Origin: Eleginops maclovinus
Lineage: Eukaryota > Chordata > Actinopteri > Perciformes > Eleginopidae
Length of the DNA stretch: 64,000 nt
Assembly: GCF_036324505.1 (NCBI RefSeq)
Contig: NC_086366.1
Span: 14,177,427-14,241,426 of the forward strand
Direction of reading: 5' to 3'
Below the pieces are notes generated by a model. That model was not told the origin of the DNA and made no database searches. It was given only the letters and a program-made list of their open reading frames with translations. Positions 59,655-64,000 of the stretch are shown piece by piece. The stretch's first letter is position 1. Each line of letters opens with the position of its first letter. The position numbers and the translations under genes were made by a program.

Positions 59655-60287
59655 CTTCTCCTGAGCATCCTGCATCCCTCTTGTCTCATAACCTCACGAC
59701 CTCTAACCTTGGACCCCTCCTGCTCTGTTCCAGTTGGAGAGTGGACACAGCCAAAGTCAAGCTCAGCAGCCATTTTTATTACAGAAAAGCTTTCCGAAAA
59801 GAGGAAAGAAACAAAGAGCGGTTGGCAAAACCCTTAAAAAGAAGATTTACTGAATACCTAGAAGAACAAAATAAGAGAACCTATGCGTCTCCGTTTTTTT
59901 TTTAAACTGAGTTTTGTTTTTGTACTGAGAAAAGCACTTAGCCGTCCTGCTGGCCTCCGGCCCTGCTGTACCTTCCCCTATCACCAGCCACTGGTGCACC
60001 AGACTGGTTACTCCTGAGCTGGGGTCTGACCCACAGCTGAGGATGAAACCTGGACTCAGAAACACAGGCAAGGCCTGACACAGCAGCTGTCACAGTGATA
60101 GACACTGTTAGATGATAAATAGAGACAGGAACTCTCTTACAAGAACTCTCACTTTCTTAAAGGAGATTTTTTCCGCTCTTCTTCTCACCTCCCAAGTGTC
60201 CACAAACCTCCCCTCACTCAGTGAGACGCCTCATTTTTCACACTGTAGAGTGACTGTTACAAACCCTTTGCCTTTTTCACTCACTGC

Positions 60288-60310
60288 GTGTGTGTGTGTG
60301 TGTGTGTGTG
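60288..60310 (+). repeat. GT microsatellite (short)
   Basis: About 11 GT units in the probable 3' UTR, followed within 40 bp by a short GTTT tetranucleotide run (60346-60363). Confidence 0.9.
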
Positions 60311-60993
60311 TTTTTGTATGTTAGGGGTTGCGTCAGTGTGCACCTGTTTGTTTGTTTGTTTGTTAATTTGTTTGTGTGTAAACACACCCAAAAATGGTGT
60401 GTATGTGTGTGTGTTCTCTTCTCAATGGCAGCATGTTTTCTTTTTCATCTCACTCCTACACTCTTAAGAGGGTAGTGGAAGGCCTGCCGGCTGAGCTGCC
60501 ATGGTTACTGATGTAAGAGAGATGAACTTTGACCTGTTGTGTCCCATATCCTATCCTGCTGACAGCCATGTGATGGCCAGAAGGATCTCTAATTCCTCAC
60601 AAACACACGCACTCATCTGAAGAGGAAGGATGGAAAGAACCCTCTTTTTGCCTCCTTAAACCCTTCTTTAAAGGATGAAGGATGATCTCTTTTTTTTGAT
60701 ATTGCAATTTGGTTGCCAATAAGAGATTGCACAGTCTATTGACTCTAAAGAGTACAAAATAGGGAATTTTAGGAAGCATTTTAATTAGTACAAAATAAGA
60801 ACAGAAAATAAGAGAATAACAAGTTACTGTCTTTAAAAAAAAACCTGATTAGAATGGAATAATGTTGCGTTTTTAAATACGATACAATGAATTCACGTAG
60901 TACTGTAGCTTTCTGACACAATGATACTTTACGTGTCTCTTGTTGTTTGAGGTCGTGCACGTCACAGCTTTTACCCAGCACTGGACCTGCTGG

Positions 60994-61016
60994 GTGTGTG
61001 TGTGTGTGTGTGTGTC
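60994..61016 (+). repeat. GT microsatellite (short)
   Basis: About 11 GT units in the probable 3' UTR. Confidence 0.9.
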
Positions 61017-61436
61017 TCCACCACCAACAAATTGTCTCTGTTCACAAACACATCTTTTTATAGGCCAAATCAGGAAGAGTGTGTGTGTAGGTTTGTTTGT
61101 GTGAGCGCATGTGTGTGTGCATTTGTATTTGCTTGCATGTAAGTCAGGGTCGAGGTCAATTCACTCAGAAGTCAAATTAAGAAGAAGATTATCCATAATG
61201 AATTTTTGACTGAAATAATGGGTTTTATGTAGAGAACTTGATCTGTACTTTCTGGTGTCTGCCGTCAAAGTGAATTCACCCCCACCCTGGTGTGAGAAGT
61301 TTCCACTCTCCTCCAGTCTGTCCTGTATCCAGGGATGTTTTGCATTGAATTCTACTGTATACACTACAAATTATAAGGCATATCACCTCCTCCCTGTCCC
61401 ACACAAGCCCTCAGTGCCTGTCAGCCTACTGCCTCC

Positions 61437-61610
<174 letters not shown>

Positions 61611-64000
61611 ACATGCCTGTCAATACATGCGTGTGCACAAGTGTGTGCGATTGAGGAGTGTTCAGTGTTTCCAATGAGTGGGGTCATATTTCTTATCTAC
61701 TTGCACACACTACTAGTGCACAACTGACACCCTTCTTTAAGCTGTTTGATGCGTTACCATTACATTAATCTTCTCACAAAGTAGTGTAATACTATGATTT
61801 ACTGTAGCTTGGTTTTATTGCTATTTTGCATTTATAGTTTGGTTTTTATTCTGCTTATTTATAGGTGCTGTATTTTTTTCATTTAATGTCTTATCATTTG
61901 AGTTGTCTATTTTTTAAGGGATTATACTGTTCCTGAGGGCAAGTAACATTTTTATTAGACGTATAGACTGCCGGCAGTATTGGTTAATATTTACAAAGAT
62001 GTACTAGTTCTTGTTTGTTTGTATATTCATGAATCCTAAAGTTTAGTGTCATTTCAATAGCTTTGAAAAAAATGTGTTTGCTACAGTCCATGCTCCCGTA
62101 AGCATTAAGCTTTTACCACAACAGTTATGCTCTTACATTGCTAGCTAGAGAATCAAAGGACATATCAAGATCGGTGAATATATGATAGCATATCTCTTTT
62201 CCTGTTTTCTATCCTTCTATAATGTTCATTTTTGTTCGGCTGTTTCTTGGGCAAGCCCGAAACCAACGTTCGGCAGGGCATGCAGCTTTCCTTAGATAGA
62301 GGTCGCCCACTCTGTAATCGCGTTACCATAACTTGCAGGTCCCATTGTCAAATAGGTCAAATGAAATTACCTAAACTTGAAAACACAAGTAACTTGAAAG
62401 AGGTCATATCTGCCAAATTGAGATTAGAGAAGTATACCAGCTAGCAGGGGTGCTACGTCAGATTGAACAGATAGCCAGCCTATGATTATGCAGAATATAT
62501 ATTGCAGTCCGTAACAAAGCACTTATTAGGATCTTTTTTGAAGACTTACTTGGGATAGGGTCTGTAAACACTACGACAGAGTACGATCCCGGGATCCTGG
62601 GAAAATGTTTGCCTTTTTCAAAAAGTGGTTGTGAACCAAGCACAGACTCCTCTCTGCATCTTAACACTAAAATTGAAACATAAGATTGCTGTATCCATGT
62701 TTTATAAATGATAAACTGTAGTCTCTTACAGTAGCCCCTTATTTCAAACTACAGATAACTGTGTGACAGAAAGGGCCTTTGTCCTGTACAGTTGTAGATA
62801 TTATGAGTAAACACCTGTTTTGGTTTCTATCCAAAATGTCCTCAGTCCATCCTTAAGCTTCCCCCTTTTCCTGAATGTACATCCAGATGTATTGGCAGCC
62901 TATCAAAAGATACTGATAACCTCATTGCACTCTATTCGGATGCATTCGGTCAAATTGGATTTTCCAGTGTATCTAATAATTGTAAATTCCGCAAACATTG
63001 GCGCTTCCTGTGGACGACTGATGTGAAACATCTGTCTTCTGCAGAATACTGAAGGCTTATTGCCTTCTGTTGGACTGCTTGGATTGGACAACCACAGTGT
63101 GTTTAATTGTGATGAATAGCTACTGTAAAGTTTATAAGCACTTAACCCATTTGCCATTTTATAGCCAGATCCATCAACTCACCCACTCCATGTGAGATCA
63201 TCAGATTTGTGCCTTTAACTGCCAAGCAGGGCACCAAACTAGTGATGTCATTAGATGTAGATGATTTCACCTGATTTGTTCGTAATATATCCCACATCTT
63301 GACCCAAATTAATTTCTCATGCACTTCATAAATATTGGTACTTTTGAAGTCAACTTTTCTCCGCCCTCTGGAGAGGGTTGTATATAATTCCTGGAGTGTA
63401 GTGAAAGAGTAAAAGGAGAACAACGAGCTTGTGTATTCTTATGACTGACCTGCAGACATGTTTCCGTCCGGGTCTTATTTCAGAAAGTTGTTTTCCCACA
63501 ATGCATTTCTTACGTTGTACATAACCTGAACTAGCAGCGGAAGGCCAGAGCATTGAATGAAGGAGGAAGCATGCAGAAAACAGCGTACACTGTAATAACA
63601 CTGAATTTATTCATGGGGCATTTTGTATTTTTCTGTTTGTGTCAGGTTTGCTGTGACATTAATAGTGGCACTACAGGTATTGATTATGACGTGTGCCAAT
63701 TCAAATGGTTATTTGGAAAAGAGACGTGTAAATACAGTCGATCAAGTAGCTATTGATTCACTTTTGTCACAGTATGCTTTTGTTTGAAGGCAGGAGGAGA
63801 GAAGGGACGATTCAGGACTTTTCCATGATCCACAGATATTTTTCTACAAATTTAAATCAGATGATTCTATACACTGTTGAATAACATTGTAAAGGTGTAA
63901 ACAGATGCTGTATATCATATCATGTTTTCTGAAGTCGTAAAGCTTTACTGTATAATCTGTTGAAGTCGTGGTTATTCATTTTGACATATTAGTTGTAATG

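Overview
The window looks like a teleost fish chromosome. The evidence is a Tc1-family DNA transposon at the left edge, a short non-autonomous hAT-like element, degenerate tRNA-derived SINEs, many very long (CA/GT)n microsatellites, and one large gene with small exons and introns of 0.1 to 16.6 kb. I see no bacterial, viral or RNA-gene content.

Layout. Positions 1-1171 hold the 3' part of a Tc1/mariner element whose transposase frame is open as far as it can be read. After about 1.9 kb without genes comes a single-exon GT10 alpha-1,3-fucosyltransferase gene on the minus strand (3093-4247), closest to FUT4-type enzymes. A 439-bp hAT-like MITE with an 8-bp target duplication follows (4694-5132). 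The intergenic stretch to about 10.7 kb contains direct-repeat nuclear-receptor motifs. A CpG-rich promoter region starts near 10.7 kb.

The rest of the window is one gene on the plus strand, cux1 (CUT-like homeobox 1, CCAAT-displacement protein). I could place 23 coding exons from the ATG at 10894 to the stop at 59652-59654. They join in phase at every junction into a predicted 1383-residue protein: an N-terminal coiled coil (exons 1-14), Cut repeat 1 (exon 15), a linker (exons 16-18), a heavily reduced Cut repeat 2 (exon 19), Cut repeat 3 (exons 20-21), a Cut-class homeodomain (exons 22-23) and the conserved C-terminal tail. A probable alternative first exon (MLFTDKL) at 11436-11456 mirrors the alternative MLCVAGARLK start of human CUX1. 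Exons 1-14 would also serve the Golgi protein CASP, but no CASP-specific exon is visible before the window ends. The last 4.3 kb is probably 3' UTR and flanking sequence.

Main points for a second look: the loss of the N-terminal half of Cut repeat 2; the alternative first exon; a tandem array in intron 1 with alternating 44/38-bp spacing that repeats inverted CCAAT boxes; a DR3 and an IR0 nuclear-receptor site that share a half-site in intron 2; and two splice donors built from the start of GT microsatellites. I did not find a convincing previously undescribed multi-gene system. The fucosyltransferase and cux1 genes are divergent neighbours about 6.6 kb apart, with no evident functional link.
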